The notes beneath the pieces are model-generated. The model did not search any database, was not told where the DNA came from, and saw only the letters and a program-made list of their open reading frames with translations. From Pseudomonadota bacterium (GTDB lineage Bacteria; Myxococcota_A; Polyangia; Haliangiales; Haliangiaceae): a stretch of 19,045 nucleotides of DNA. Made by a program: the position numbers and the translations under genes. The DNA lies in the NCBI GenBank assembly GCA_023428295.1, contig JAEYYV010000373.1, positions 1 to 19,045 on the forward strand. Reading direction: 5' to 3'. This document shows positions 7,058 to 14,642 of this stretch, in pieces. Every line of letters starts with the position of its first letter. The stretch's first letter is position 1.

Positions 7058-8340
7058 GCGCCGCGCTGTTCACCACGCCGGTCGCAGACGCGCTCCGCAA
7101 GCGCGTTCGCCGCGGCATCGATCTCGCGATCTTCGTCGGCGGTGCGCTCGGCTCGGGGATCGCCGCGCTCGACGTGGTGCAGGGAACGTCCACCGAGCCG
7201 CTCCTCGCGATCGCGGTCATGGTCGCGCTCGCCGCGTGCGGGTTGATCGGCTTTCTGGGCCACGCGCCGTGGACGCCCGTCGCGTACGTGGCGCTCGGCA
7301 TCGTCGCGAACATCGTCTATCTCGCCGCGTTTGGCCCGTGGATCGGCCTCGGCGTGGTGTACGTGCTCGCGACCGCGCTCGCGTTTCTGTTCATGTCACC
7401 GCGGTGGTCCCTCGTCGTGATGATCACGCTGGCCGGGACGCCGCTCGTCGTCGGCGTGTTGTTCGAGCTGGACCTGCTCACGCATCAGAGCACGCTCGCG
7501 GTCTCGAACCCGCGCCAGTGGTTTCGTGCGGCGACCGCGGCGATCACCGGCATGGTCGGCGTGGGATTGCTCGTGCGCTACACGGTCGCGCAGCTCGTGA
7601 ACGCGCGCAGCGCCATCGAGCGCGCGGCGATCGTCGAGCACGAGCAGCACCTCGAGCGCGAGCGCGTGGAAGCGGAGGTCGGACGTGCGCGCCGCGCGGA
7701 GTCGATCGCGCTCCTCGGCGCGGAGGTCGCGGTGGATATCGGCGCCGCGCTCGCGGTCATCAATGCCAAAGCGTACGCGTTGTCGCTCGAGCTTCACGGT
7801 CCGGAGGCCAAGGAGTGCTTGAGCGACATCCTCGAGGTGACGGGCACCGCGAGCGACACGATGCGATCGCTGACCGTGTTCGCGCCGGAGAACTACGTGG
7901 CCACGCGCGGAAACGTCGCCGATGCGGCGCGCGCGCTGCCCAAGCTCGTGCGCCGGACGATGCCCTCGCGCATCGAGCTGAACGTCAGCTGCGATGGCGA
8001 TGCGTGGGTCGGCATCGGCACCACGGATCTCACGCGCATCCTCGCGAACCTGACGATCAACGCGCGCGATGCGATCGCGGGGAATGGCACCATCGACGTC
8101 TCGATCGTGCGCGACGGCAGCGATGTCGTCATCGAGGTCCGCGATTCGGGCAGCGGCATGGGCCCCGAGATCATCGCGCAGCTGTTCCAACCGTTCTTCA
8201 CGACCAAGGCGATCGGCCGCGGCACCGGCCTCGGCCTCGCGACGACGAAGATCTACGTCGAGCGCGCCAGTGGCACGATCGAGGTCGACAGCGAGCTCGG
8301 TCGCGGGACCACGTTTCGCATCCGCCTTCCGACGATCTGA
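7054..8340 (+). CDS. Membrane histidine-kinase-like protein lacking the phospho-accepting His but with intact ATPase domain
   Basis: The 428-residue protein starts at GTG 7054, overlapping the stop of the hybrid kinase (GTGA), so the two are translationally coupled. Its layout mirrors the upstream protein: about six membrane helices (residues 21-178), a charged linker helix (183-212), then the H-box region. There the expected VAHDxNN reads VAVDIGA: Val227 (GTG, 7732-7734) replaces the phosphoacceptor His, and both following Asn are gone. The ATP-binding domain is complete: N-box RILANLTINARDAI (328-341) with Asn332 and Asn336, G1 box DSGSGM (364-369), F box FQPFFTTK (378-385) and G2 box GRGTGLGLA (388-396). 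It should bind and perhaps hydrolyse ATP but cannot carry phosphate on His, so trans-phosphorylation of His220 in its partner is the simplest proposal. The gene ends 8 bp from a convergent gene. Confidence 0.9.
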   Translation: MSAALFTTPVADALRKRVRRGIDLAIFVGGALGSGIAALDVVQGTSTEPLLAIAVMVALAACGLIGFLGHAPWTPVAYVALGIVANIVYLAAFGPWIGLGVVYVLATALAFLFMSPRWSLVVMITLAGTPLVVGVLFELDLLTHQSTLAVSNPRQWFRAATAAITGMVGVGLLVRYTVAQLVNARSAIERAAIVEHEQHLERERVEAEVGRARRAESIALLGAEVAVDIGAALAVINAKAYALSLELHGPEAKECLSDILEVTGTASDTMRSLTVFAPENYVATRGNVADAARALPKLVRRTMPSRIELNVSCDGDAWVGIGTTDLTRILANLTINARDAIAGNGTIDVSIVRDGSDVVIEVRDSGSGMGPEIIAQLFQPFFTTKAIGRGTGLGLATTKIYVERASGTIEVDSELGRGTTFRIRLPTI

Positions 8341-8348
8341 GCAGCGAT

Positions 8349-8918
8349 CTACGGAACGATCGAGACGGACGCCGTCTGCACGACACCATCGAGCTCGGCG
8401 CGCAGCTGCGTCGTGCCGACCGACATGGCCTCGAGCGTTCCGTCGCTGTAGAGACGCGCGACGCGCGGATCGTCGACGGTCCACAGCGCACGCGACGTCA
8501 CGTCGACGAGCTCGTTGGCCGTGTTGGTCGCGATCGCCGAGAGCGAGACCTCGCCGCCGATCGGCGCGGTCACACCGCCGGGCCGCACCGCGATCGACAC
8601 CGTGGCCGGCGGCAACACGGTGGTGGGAACGTGGAGGACCGAGTCGCGATAGATGAGGTGGACGATGGTGTGGCCTTCGCCGACCGCGTGGAGATCGAAC
8701 TGGCGCTGGTCCGCCGACAGCCCGACCGTGACCAACGAGGGATCATCCACGTCGATCAGAAACGCACTCAAGGGAGGGAGCGTGCCGTGCGCGACGAGTC
8801 CGAGCGGACGGGTCACGCCGCGCGGCAGCTCCACCGGCGGGGCGTCGAGCCCGTAGTACGTATCCTCGATGCAGGCGCTCGCGGTCAGGGCGAGCAGGCA
8901 GGCTAGCGTTCGAGACAT
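8349..8918 (-). CDS. Lipoprotein with C-terminal Big2-like (Ig-like) domain
   Basis: The 189-residue protein is read from ATG 8918, chosen because GAGGG lies 7 nt upstream and because it puts a clean lipoprotein signal first: SRTLACLLALTASAC, lipidated Cys16. An in-frame start five codons upstream is less likely. The middle (about 25-105) is beta-rich with repeated short strands. The last 80 residues contain a pattern typical of bacterial Ig-like group 2 domains, with SRALWTVDDPRVARLYSDG then TLEAMSVGTTQLRAELDG ending in SVSI. Such domains are structural or adhesive surface modules. It stands tail-to-tail with the kinase pair and head-to-head with the TonB gene, so it is its own transcription unit. 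Its molecular function is unknown. Confidence 0.82.
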   Translation of the reverse strand: MSRTLACLLALTASACIEDTYYGLDAPPVELPRGVTRPLGLVAHGTLPPLSAFLIDVDDPSLVTVGLSADQRQFDLHAVGEGHTIVHLIYRDSVLHVPTTVLPPATVSIAVRPGGVTAPIGGEVSLSAIATNTANELVDVTSRALWTVDDPRVARLYSDGTLEAMSVGTTQLRAELDGVVQTASVSIVP

Positions 8919-9096
8919 CGACGATCCCTCCACAGATCGTCGTTATCCGAGGTCGCCGAGCGGGGCGAGATTTTGGCGAAGGCCGCGCTCCCGGCCGCGA
9001 AGTCGCCTACACGAAATTCACCGAAGATCGCGATATGCTGGCGGTCTTTCTCCGAACAACCCTGGCCACGAGATCGAGAGGTCGGTCAATTCGGAC
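8919..9096. other. Divergent intergenic region
   Basis: This non-coding strip separates the minus-strand lipoprotein from the TonB gene and should hold both promoters. The TonB promoter is clear at the right end (9097-9126). For the lipoprotein I see a Shine-Dalgarno sequence but no promoter I can defend. No RNA gene or repeat is recognisable. Confidence 0.4.
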
Positions 9097-9126
9097 CTGA
9101 CGTGAGTGACGTGCGTCTCCTATACT
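9097..9126 (+). promoter_or_regulatory. Sigma-70-like promoter of the TonB gene
   Basis: CTGACG (9097-9102) and TATACT (9121-9126) lie 18 bp apart. TATACT matches TATAAT in five of six positions, and CTGACG matches TTGACA in four. Transcription would begin near 9132-9134, inside the first codons if ATG 9129 is used. Confidence 0.6.
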
Positions 9127-9128
9127 AG

Positions 9129-10577
9129 ATGCGCCCCGCGATGCCGCCGCAGCGCCGACATAGACGGGAAAACCAGAGGACGTTGTGGGCCGCGGCGCTC
9201 GCAGCCGTGATCGTTCACGGCTCGCTCCTCGGTACGGTCCAGGCGTTCGATCTCTCACTGGTCGGCGAAGGCTTCGCGGTGAAGAAGGACATCCTCGCGG
9301 CCGCGATCGAGGACGCGGATCTCCACACCACGTGCACCGGCGACGTGCTCCTCGCGACGAGCGGGCGTATGGCGATGTGCCTCGCCCCGTGGACCGCCGA
9401 TGTCGAGGTGTGCCGGCAGAACGTCACGACGATGATGTGGATGGATCTCTCGGCGTGCACGCCCGAGACCGAGGCGGTCGCCGTGGCGCCGCTGTCGATC
9501 GTCGAGCAGAAGCAGGCCGAGAAGCTCGTCGCGATCGATCCCGAGCCGCTCCTCGAGGAGTTCCGGAAGCAGGAGGAGGAGCAGCTCAAGCAGGTCCCTC
9601 CGCCTCAGCCCGAGCAGCCCAAGCAAGCGCCGCCGCCACCGCCGCCGCAGCAGCGTCCGGCGCAGGTCGTCGAGGTCGCGAAGCCCAACAGCGAGAAGGA
9701 GCCGGACAACGCGCGCTTCCTCTCCGAGCACAACGTCGTCGTCGAGAAGCAGAAGGTCGCGCGCGGATCCGTGCAGGAGCCGATGGTCGCGAAGAGCAAA
9801 CCCGAGGAGCTCGAGGCCAAGAACGATCCCAAGGAAGCCTCCATGAAGGAGCTGCCCAAAGAGGATCCGGGCAAGCAGCCAAAGGCGCCCGAGGTGCCGG
9901 GCAAGCTCGCGATGCGTCCGCCGGGAACGCAGCAGCCCTCCGAGGCGCCGCAAGAAGCGCGAGAGAAGGGCTCCACGACCGGCGAGAAGGGACCGCTCGT
10001 CGCCGACGGCTTCGTCCCGCGCCACGGCAGCGGTGCGATCGAACAGGAGCGCCGCGAGAAGGGCGAGCTGCAGAAGGGCACGCAAGGGGCGGGCGGTGGC
10101 TCGCCGCAGGTGCCCAACCTCAAGCCCACGGCAGAAGCACTCGAGCGCGCGCTCGGCGGCGGCTCCGTCGATCACCTCGACGATGTCGAGAACGGCGAGG
10201 AGACCGCGCTGTCCGCGAAGCGCTGGGTGTACGCGACGTTCTTCAATCGCTTGAAGCGCCAGGTCGCGCAGAACTGGGATCCCGCGACGGTGTGGCGCCG
10301 CACCGATCCCGACGGCAACAAGAACGGCTTCAAGACGCGCGTCACCGAGGTGCGCGTGACGCTCGGCCCCAAAGGCGACCTCACCAAGATCGTCGTCACC
10401 AACCCGTCGGGCGTCGCCGAGCTCGACGAGGAAGCGCTGCGATCGTTTCACGCCGCGGCGCCGTTCCCCAATCCGCCCGATGGTCTCGTCAACAAAGACG
10501 GACAGATCACGTTCGCCTTCTCGTTCTTCTTCGAGATCGGTCAGTCGCGCACGTCGTGGCGCGTGATTCGCCAGTAG
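9129..10577 (+). CDS. TonB-family energy transducer with long charged/proline-rich spacer
   Basis: The protein has a basic N-terminus, one membrane anchor (about 19-39, LWAAALAAVIVHGSLLGT), a unique domain with four cysteines (about 40-115) and an extended Glu/Lys/Pro-rich periplasmic spacer including a polyproline run near 168-175. A C-terminal TonB domain (about 365-475) contains RLKRQVAQNWDP, VRVTLGPKGDL, SGVAELDEEALRSF and a final beta strand. TonB couples the inner-membrane proton motive force (via ExbB/ExbD) to outer-membrane transport; in Myxococcota such proteins also serve gliding or secretion complexes. The ARFLSEHNVVVEKQ segment recalls a conserved stretch of myxobacterial TonB proteins. 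No ExbB/ExbD gene or receptor is nearby. The start is uncertain: ATG 9129 lies only 2 nt after the -10 element, so ATG 9141 (478 aa) may be the real start. Confidence 0.85.
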   Translation: MRPAMPPQRRHRRENQRTLWAAALAAVIVHGSLLGTVQAFDLSLVGEGFAVKKDILAAAIEDADLHTTCTGDVLLATSGRMAMCLAPWTADVEVCRQNVTTMMWMDLSACTPETEAVAVAPLSIVEQKQAEKLVAIDPEPLLEEFRKQEEEQLKQVPPPQPEQPKQAPPPPPPQQRPAQVVEVAKPNSEKEPDNARFLSEHNVVVEKQKVARGSVQEPMVAKSKPEELEAKNDPKEASMKELPKEDPGKQPKAPEVPGKLAMRPPGTQQPSEAPQEAREKGSTTGEKGPLVADGFVPRHGSGAIEQERREKGELQKGTQGAGGGSPQVPNLKPTAEALERALGGGSVDHLDDVENGEETALSAKRWVYATFFNRLKRQVAQNWDPATVWRRTDPDGNKNGFKTRVTEVRVTLGPKGDLTKIVVTNPSGVAELDEEALRSFHAAAPFPNPPDGLVNKDGQITFAFSFFFEIGQSRTSWRVIRQ

Positions 10578-10580
10578 ATT
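10575..10580 (+). promoter_or_regulatory. TANNNT -10-like element (TAGATT) overlapping the tonB stop codon
   Basis: TAGATT begins with the TonB stop codon and ends 5 nt before GTG 10586, with no Shine-Dalgarno sequence between. It could drive a leaderless transcript of the HTTM gene pair, or the pair may simply be read from the TonB promoter. Confidence 0.3.
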
Positions 10581-10585
10581 AGGGC

Positions 10586-11026
10586 GTGGTCTGGAACAGT
10601 CGGCGCGTCGCTGCGATCGCTTCGATCGTCACGCTGCTCGTCGTCGCGTCGCCGATCCTGCGCAAGCCATGGGAGGACGGGTTCCCGCTCTCGCCGTACG
10701 CGATGTTCGCGTTCGCGCGCCCGACGAAGCTGACGATGGACTACGGCCTCGGCGAGACGCGCGATGGACAGCGCGTGTACCTCACGCCGCGCATCGTCGG
10801 CTCGGGCGAGGTGCTCCAAGCGCTGAACGTGATCGCGCGCGCGCGGCAAGCGAGGCAGTTGCCGCAGCTGTGCGAGACCATCGCGGCGCGCGTCGCAGCG
10901 CTCGCGAAGTACAAGGACGTCGTGGCGATCCGCATCGTGAGCGGCACGCACGACGCCGTCGACTTCTTGGTCCGCGATCGCATCGGCAACGAGGTCGAGC
11001 GCACGCGCTGCTTGGTGAAGCGATGA
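10586..11026 (+). CDS. Small single-pass membrane protein, partner of the HTTM protein
   Basis: The 146-residue protein has one N-terminal hydrophobic segment (about 8-24, VAAIASIVTLLVVASPI) followed by WEDGFPLSPYAMFAF (29-43) and a soluble, Arg-rich alpha/beta domain. Its tail CLVKR overlaps the next start as ATGA. Proteins with this 'DGFPLSxYPMF'-like motif are, as I recall, typically found beside HTTM-domain proteins, which matches here. The segment after the anchor would be extracytoplasmic. No catalytic motif is seen and the function is unknown. GTG 10586 is the start that includes the whole hydrophobic helix. Confidence 0.75.
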   Translation: MVWNSRRVAAIASIVTLLVVASPILRKPWEDGFPLSPYAMFAFARPTKLTMDYGLGETRDGQRVYLTPRIVGSGEVLQALNVIARARQARQLPQLCETIAARVAALAKYKDVVAIRIVSGTHDAVDFLVRDRIGNEVERTRCLVKR

Positions 11027-11916
11027 AGCGGATCAGCAACTGGTGGTTCGAGTCCGCGCCCGCCGAGCGCCTCGCCGCCGTGCGCATCCTCGTCGGTGCG
11101 TTCGCGTGGTGCTGGGTCACGTTTCGCCTCTACGAGCTCTGGTCCGTCGCGAAGCTGCCGGCCGCGCACTTCAAGCCGACAGGCGTGGTGCGCATCCTCG
11201 ACACGCCGCTGTCACCGGATCTCGTGCTCGCGATCGGCATCGCCACGAGCGTGCTGCTCGCGGCGTTCGTGCTCGGCATCCTGCATCGCTATCTCGCCCC
11301 GATCGCCGCGCTGCTGCTGTTGTGGACGATCACGTATCGCAACTGCTGGGGGATGATCTTCCACACCGAGAACCTGCTCGTGTTGCACGTGCTGGTGCTC
11401 GCGTTCACACCGTCGGCCGACGCGCTCGCGCTGTCGCCTCGTAACGACACTGCCGGTGCGGGGTACGGCTGGGTGCTGAAGCTATTGATCGCGATCACGG
11501 TGGTCACGTACGTGCTCGCGGGCATCGCGAAGCTGCGCATCGCGGGGATGGCGTGGATCGACGGCGAGCAGCTGCGCAACCAGATCGCGATCGACAACCT
11601 TCGCAAGGCGCTGCTCGGCGACTCCATCGCACCGCTCGCCACGCCGTTCCTCGATCACCCGAGCGGCTTCACCGTGTTCAGCGTGATGACGATCATTCTC
11701 GAGCTCGGCGCCGTGGTCGCGGTGATCAGCGCGCGGATCGGTCGGTGGTGGGCGCTGTCCGCGTGGGGCTTCCACGTCGGCGTCGTCGCGCTCATGAACA
11801 TCTGGTTTCCCTATCCATTGCTCGGGCTTGCGTATCTGCCGCTGCTCCGCTGCGAGCGCCCGTTCGTGTGGCTGCGGGGGAAGTGGCGCGGACGCCGAGG
11901 AATGCCAGCGTCGTGA
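11023..11916 (+). CDS. HTTM-domain (gamma-carboxylase-like) integral membrane protein
   Basis: The 297-residue protein starts at ATG 11023, overlapping the previous stop by ATGA; the open frame extends further left but only inside the previous gene. It has multiple membrane helices spread over residues about 18-275. Recognisable HTTM landmarks are RLAAVRILVGAFAW near the start, FHTENLLVLHVLVLAFTPSAD (113-133) and YVLAGIAKLRIAGMAWIDG (163-181). The last resembles the vitamin K-dependent gamma-glutamyl carboxylase segment that holds its catalytic lysine; here Lys170 is the candidate. The large lumenal domain of the animal enzyme is absent, as in most bacterial HTTM proteins, so carboxylase activity is unproven; the small partner gene may supply a soluble part. 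The substrate is unknown. Confidence 0.82.
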   Translation: MKRISNWWFESAPAERLAAVRILVGAFAWCWVTFRLYELWSVAKLPAAHFKPTGVVRILDTPLSPDLVLAIGIATSVLLAAFVLGILHRYLAPIAALLLLWTITYRNCWGMIFHTENLLVLHVLVLAFTPSADALALSPRNDTAGAGYGWVLKLLIAITVVTYVLAGIAKLRIAGMAWIDGEQLRNQIAIDNLRKALLGDSIAPLATPFLDHPSGFTVFSVMTIILELGAVVAVISARIGRWWALSAWGFHVGVVALMNIWFPYPLLGLAYLPLLRCERPFVWLRGKWRGRRGMPAS

Positions 11917-11954
11917 CGCCGGTTGCATCGGACCGTCGCGCCAGCGAATCCCGC

Positions 11955-11988
11955 TTGCTCTCAAAACTACGCTTGTAGTAATGCTACG
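11955..11988 (+). promoter_or_regulatory. Promoter with overlapping BlaI-type palindromic operator
   Basis: The perfect palindrome ACTAC-GCTT-GTAGT (11966-11979) overlaps a second inverted repeat GTAG-TAATG-CTAC (11975-11987), making CTACG a direct repeat 17 bp apart. TTGCTC (11955-11960) and TAGTAA (11976-11981) or its neighbours could be -35 and -10. Winged-helix BlaI/MecI repressors bind TAC/GTA dyads, so autorepression of the operon is likely. Confidence 0.6.
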
Positions 11989-12000
11989 AAGGTCGTCGTA

Positions 12001-12398
<398 letters not shown>

Positions 12399-12402
<4 letters not shown>

Positions 12403-13691
12403 GCGCGCTCGTGCAGGCGGGCGCTGTCGCCAAAGACGTGATGGCCACGCTCGGCATGATGGCCGTGCAAGGCACCGTGCTCGTGCTGGCGGCCGTCGCG
12501 CTGCTTCGCATCACCAAGCCGCATCCCGCGTGGCGCGCGGCGATCTGGACCGTGGTCCTCGTGAAGTTCGCGCTGCCGTGGGGACCCGCGATGCCGTGGT
12601 CGCTCTCGGATCTCTTCGCGTCGTTCTCGACGAGCGCTGCGCCCGCAGCGCCGGCCGTGTTCGTTCCGGGCTCTGCGATCGTCGTCGTCACGCCGTCGGT
12701 GTGGCCCGCGATCGGTTGGCTCTCGCTCGCCGCGCTATGGCTTCTCGGAGCGACGTTCTTCTTCGTGCGCGCGGTGCGCTCGCAGCGCGTCGCGGTTCGA
12801 TTCGCACGGAGCGCACCCGCGGCCACGGATGCCACGGCCTTGCTCGCCGAGCTCGCCGCAGCGATGAAGGTTCGCCGCGTGCGCCTCGTCGTCGGTGACG
12901 ACGCGATGGGGCCATACGTCGTGGGCGTGGTTCGCCCGATCATCGTCGTGCCGCCGGCGCTCCTCGCAGATCGTGCGCTCCTTCGCGCCGCGCTGCTGCA
13001 CGAGCTCGCCCACGTCCGTCGCAAGGATGCGATCGGCCGCACCGTCCAGCTCCTCGCCACGTCGATGTTCTTCTTCTGGCCGATCGTTCGCCTCGCCGGC
13101 AAGCGCCTCGATCTCGCGCGCGAGGCTGCGTGCGATGCGTGGGCGCTCGAGTCGTCGGAGGTCTCGCGCCCCGCGTACGCGCGCTTGCTCGTGACCATGG
13201 CGTCGCTGCGCACGGCGGCCGCTGCCAACCTCGCGGTTCGCCGCACGCTCGATGCACGCGTGAGCGCGGTTCTCGGTCCCGCGGTGCGCGCGAGACTCGG
13301 TGTCCTTCACTGGCTCGCGCTCGGTGCGTGGGCCGCCATCGCGCTCGGTGGCGCACGCTCGGCATCCGCGGACCACGTCGACGATACGTGTCGCTACACG
13401 CCGGAGATGGCGAACGCGCTGTTCGTGGCGCACCCCGAGGCCGATCGCGATGGCGACGGCTACCTCTCGAAGGACGAAGCGTGCGAGCTCCAGGTGGAGT
13501 TCGTTCGCGCCAAGGCGCATGGAACGCCACTGCCTGCGAGCCAGCAGGTGTCCACCCTGTCTGATGAGGCTCAGCAGCAGCTCGATCAGCTGCTGTCCGA
13601 GCCCTTGTGTTGCAATTGCGGGCCGAGTGATGGGATGACTCCCGCCCCGGCCGGATCTGTATGCCAACGAGCCGAAGGAGAAGCCCCGTGA
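12399..13691 (+). CDS. BlaR1-like M56 membrane metallopeptidase with EF-hand/cysteine-rich extracytoplasmic tail
   Basis: The 430-residue protein starts at GTG 12399 (GTGA overlap with the repressor stop). Membrane helices are at about 17-37, 45-62, 101-124 and 302-320. The zinc protease domain lies between helices 3 and 4: VVPPALL (183-189), HELAH (201-205; His201, Glu202, His205), then REAACD (241-246) holding the third ligand Glu242. This is BlaR1/MecR1 topology. The C-terminal part beyond helix 4 (about 324-430) should be extracytoplasmic. Instead of a penicillin-binding sensor it has DRDGDGYLSKDE (349-360), a canonical 12-residue EF-hand loop, and six cysteines (331, 362, 404, 405, 407, 422), including CCNC. 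It would relieve repression by cleaving BlaI when its tail senses a signal, perhaps calcium or thiol state. The signal is inference; the M56 assignment is firm. Confidence 0.9.
13675..13680 (+). promoter_or_regulatory. Ribosome binding site for the DsbA-like gene
   Basis: AAGGAG lies 7 nt before GTG 13688, inside the end of the M56 gene. It fixes the start at 13688 rather than the in-frame ATG at 13661. Confidence 0.75.
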
Positions 13692-14572
13692 AGAAGCTTG
13701 GACTCATTGCACTGATGGTCGCGACCGCCGCAGCGTGCACGCCCGACACCAAGAACAGCGAGCGCAAGCTCGACGAGATGCAGAAGGACATCCGCGACAT
13801 CAAAGCGTCGCTGGCGGCTCTGCAGAAGGGCGGCATGGGCGCCGGCGCGCAGCAGCGCCCCGCGCGTGTCGAGCCGGATCGCGCCAAGACCTACGCGGTG
13901 CCGATCGATGGCGATCCCGTGTGGGGTCCCGCTGACGCGAAGATCACGCTCGTCAAGGCATACGACTACGCGTGCCCGTACTGCGAGAAGGTTCGCCCGA
14001 CGATGAGCGACCTCAAGGCCAAGTACGGCAACGACATCCGCATCGTCTACAAGCAGCTCGTCGTTCACCCGCGCAACGCGATGGCGAGCGCTCTCGCGTT
14101 CTGCGCTGCCAACGAGCAGGGCGGCATCGACAAGGCGAAGAAGCTCGACGAGTACCTGTGGGACAAGGGCTTCAAGGCTCGTAACCTCGACAACTCCGAC
14201 GTCGCCGAAGCGGGCGGCGGCGCGGGTGGCAAGTGCTGGGATCAGCCGGGCGGCTGCGCGATCGTCGTCGGCTTCGCGCAGGAGATGGGCCTGAACGTCG
14301 AGAAGTTCAAGGCGGACATGAAGGGCAAGTGCCAGCAGCTCGTGCAGAAGGATATGGGCGAGCTGCAGCGCCTCGCCGTCGGCGCTACGCCGGCGTTCTT
14401 CGTGAACGGCCGCTTCCTCTCGGGCGCGATGCCGATCGAGAACTTCAGCGCGCTCATCGACGAGGAGCTGAAGAAGGCCAACGAGCGTATCCAGCAGGGA
14501 ACGCCCGCGGCGGACTACTACAACCAGTGGGTCATCCAGAAGGGCCTGAAGACGGTCGAGCGTCCGCAGTAA
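13688..14572 (+). CDS. DsbA/thioredoxin-fold lipoprotein
   Basis: The 294-residue protein starts at GTG 13688, overlapping the M56 stop (GTGA), with a good ribosome site. The signal KKLGLIALMVATAAAC places the lipid on Cys17. A coiled-coil-like helix (about 24-47, SERKLDEMQKDIRDIKASLA) precedes the thioredoxin fold (about 70-262): the active site CPYC (96-99) in YDYACPYCEKVRP, helical insert 130-228, and the cis-proline loop VGATPAFFVNGRF (231-243). Extra cysteines at 139, 183, 190 and 215 may form structural disulfides. It should oxidise or isomerise thiols outside the cytoplasm while tethered to membrane. Placement as third gene of a BlaI-M56 operon suggests it acts on, or is induced through, the cysteine-rich tail of the M56 protein; this is inference. 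Confidence 0.88.
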   Translation: MKKLGLIALMVATAAACTPDTKNSERKLDEMQKDIRDIKASLAALQKGGMGAGAQQRPARVEPDRAKTYAVPIDGDPVWGPADAKITLVKAYDYACPYCEKVRPTMSDLKAKYGNDIRIVYKQLVVHPRNAMASALAFCAANEQGGIDKAKKLDEYLWDKGFKARNLDNSDVAEAGGGAGGKCWDQPGGCAIVVGFAQEMGLNVEKFKADMKGKCQQLVQKDMGELQRLAVGATPAFFVNGRFLSGAMPIENFSALIDEELKKANERIQQGTPAADYYNQWVIQKGLKTVERPQ

Positions 14573-14591
14573 CGCGCGACGCTCTTTGCGC

Positions 14592-14619
14592 ACGGCCGGT
14601 CCTCGCGATCGGCCGTTTT
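14592..14619 (+). terminator. Rho-independent terminator of the BlaI operon
   Basis: ACGGCCG (14592-14598) and CGGCCGT (14610-14616) form a perfect 7-bp GC-rich stem with an 11-nt loop, followed directly by T-rich TTTCATTTT. It sits 20 bp after the DsbA-like stop and ahead of regB. Confidence 0.8.
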
Positions 14620-14630
14620 CATTTTCGGGG

Positions 14631-14636
14631 TAGGGT
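14631..14636 (+). promoter_or_regulatory. TANNNT -10-like element of regB (TAGGGT)
   Basis: TAGGGT ends 6 nt before GTG 14643 and follows the terminator. It is identical to the hexamer before selC. GGTGGGG between it and GTG is not a usual Shine-Dalgarno sequence, so a near-leaderless transcript is likely. No -35 is evident. Confidence 0.45.
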
Positions 14637-14642
14637 GGGGCC

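Noticed and set aside
7236..8906. Long plus-strand open frame in another phase across the second kinase
   Set aside because: Low-complexity Arg/Gly/His composition with no motif; the overlapping kinase frame is well supported.
11923..12000. Longer N-terminus for the BlaI repressor
   Set aside because: The added residues are encoded by the operator/promoter region and do not resemble BlaI. ATG 12001 has a ribosome site and a typical BlaI start.
13475..13500. Selenoprotein candidates read through TGA near selC or in the redox operon
   Set aside because: None of the genes shows homologous sequence continuing past its TGA. The DsbA-like active site is CPYC with normal Cys codons.
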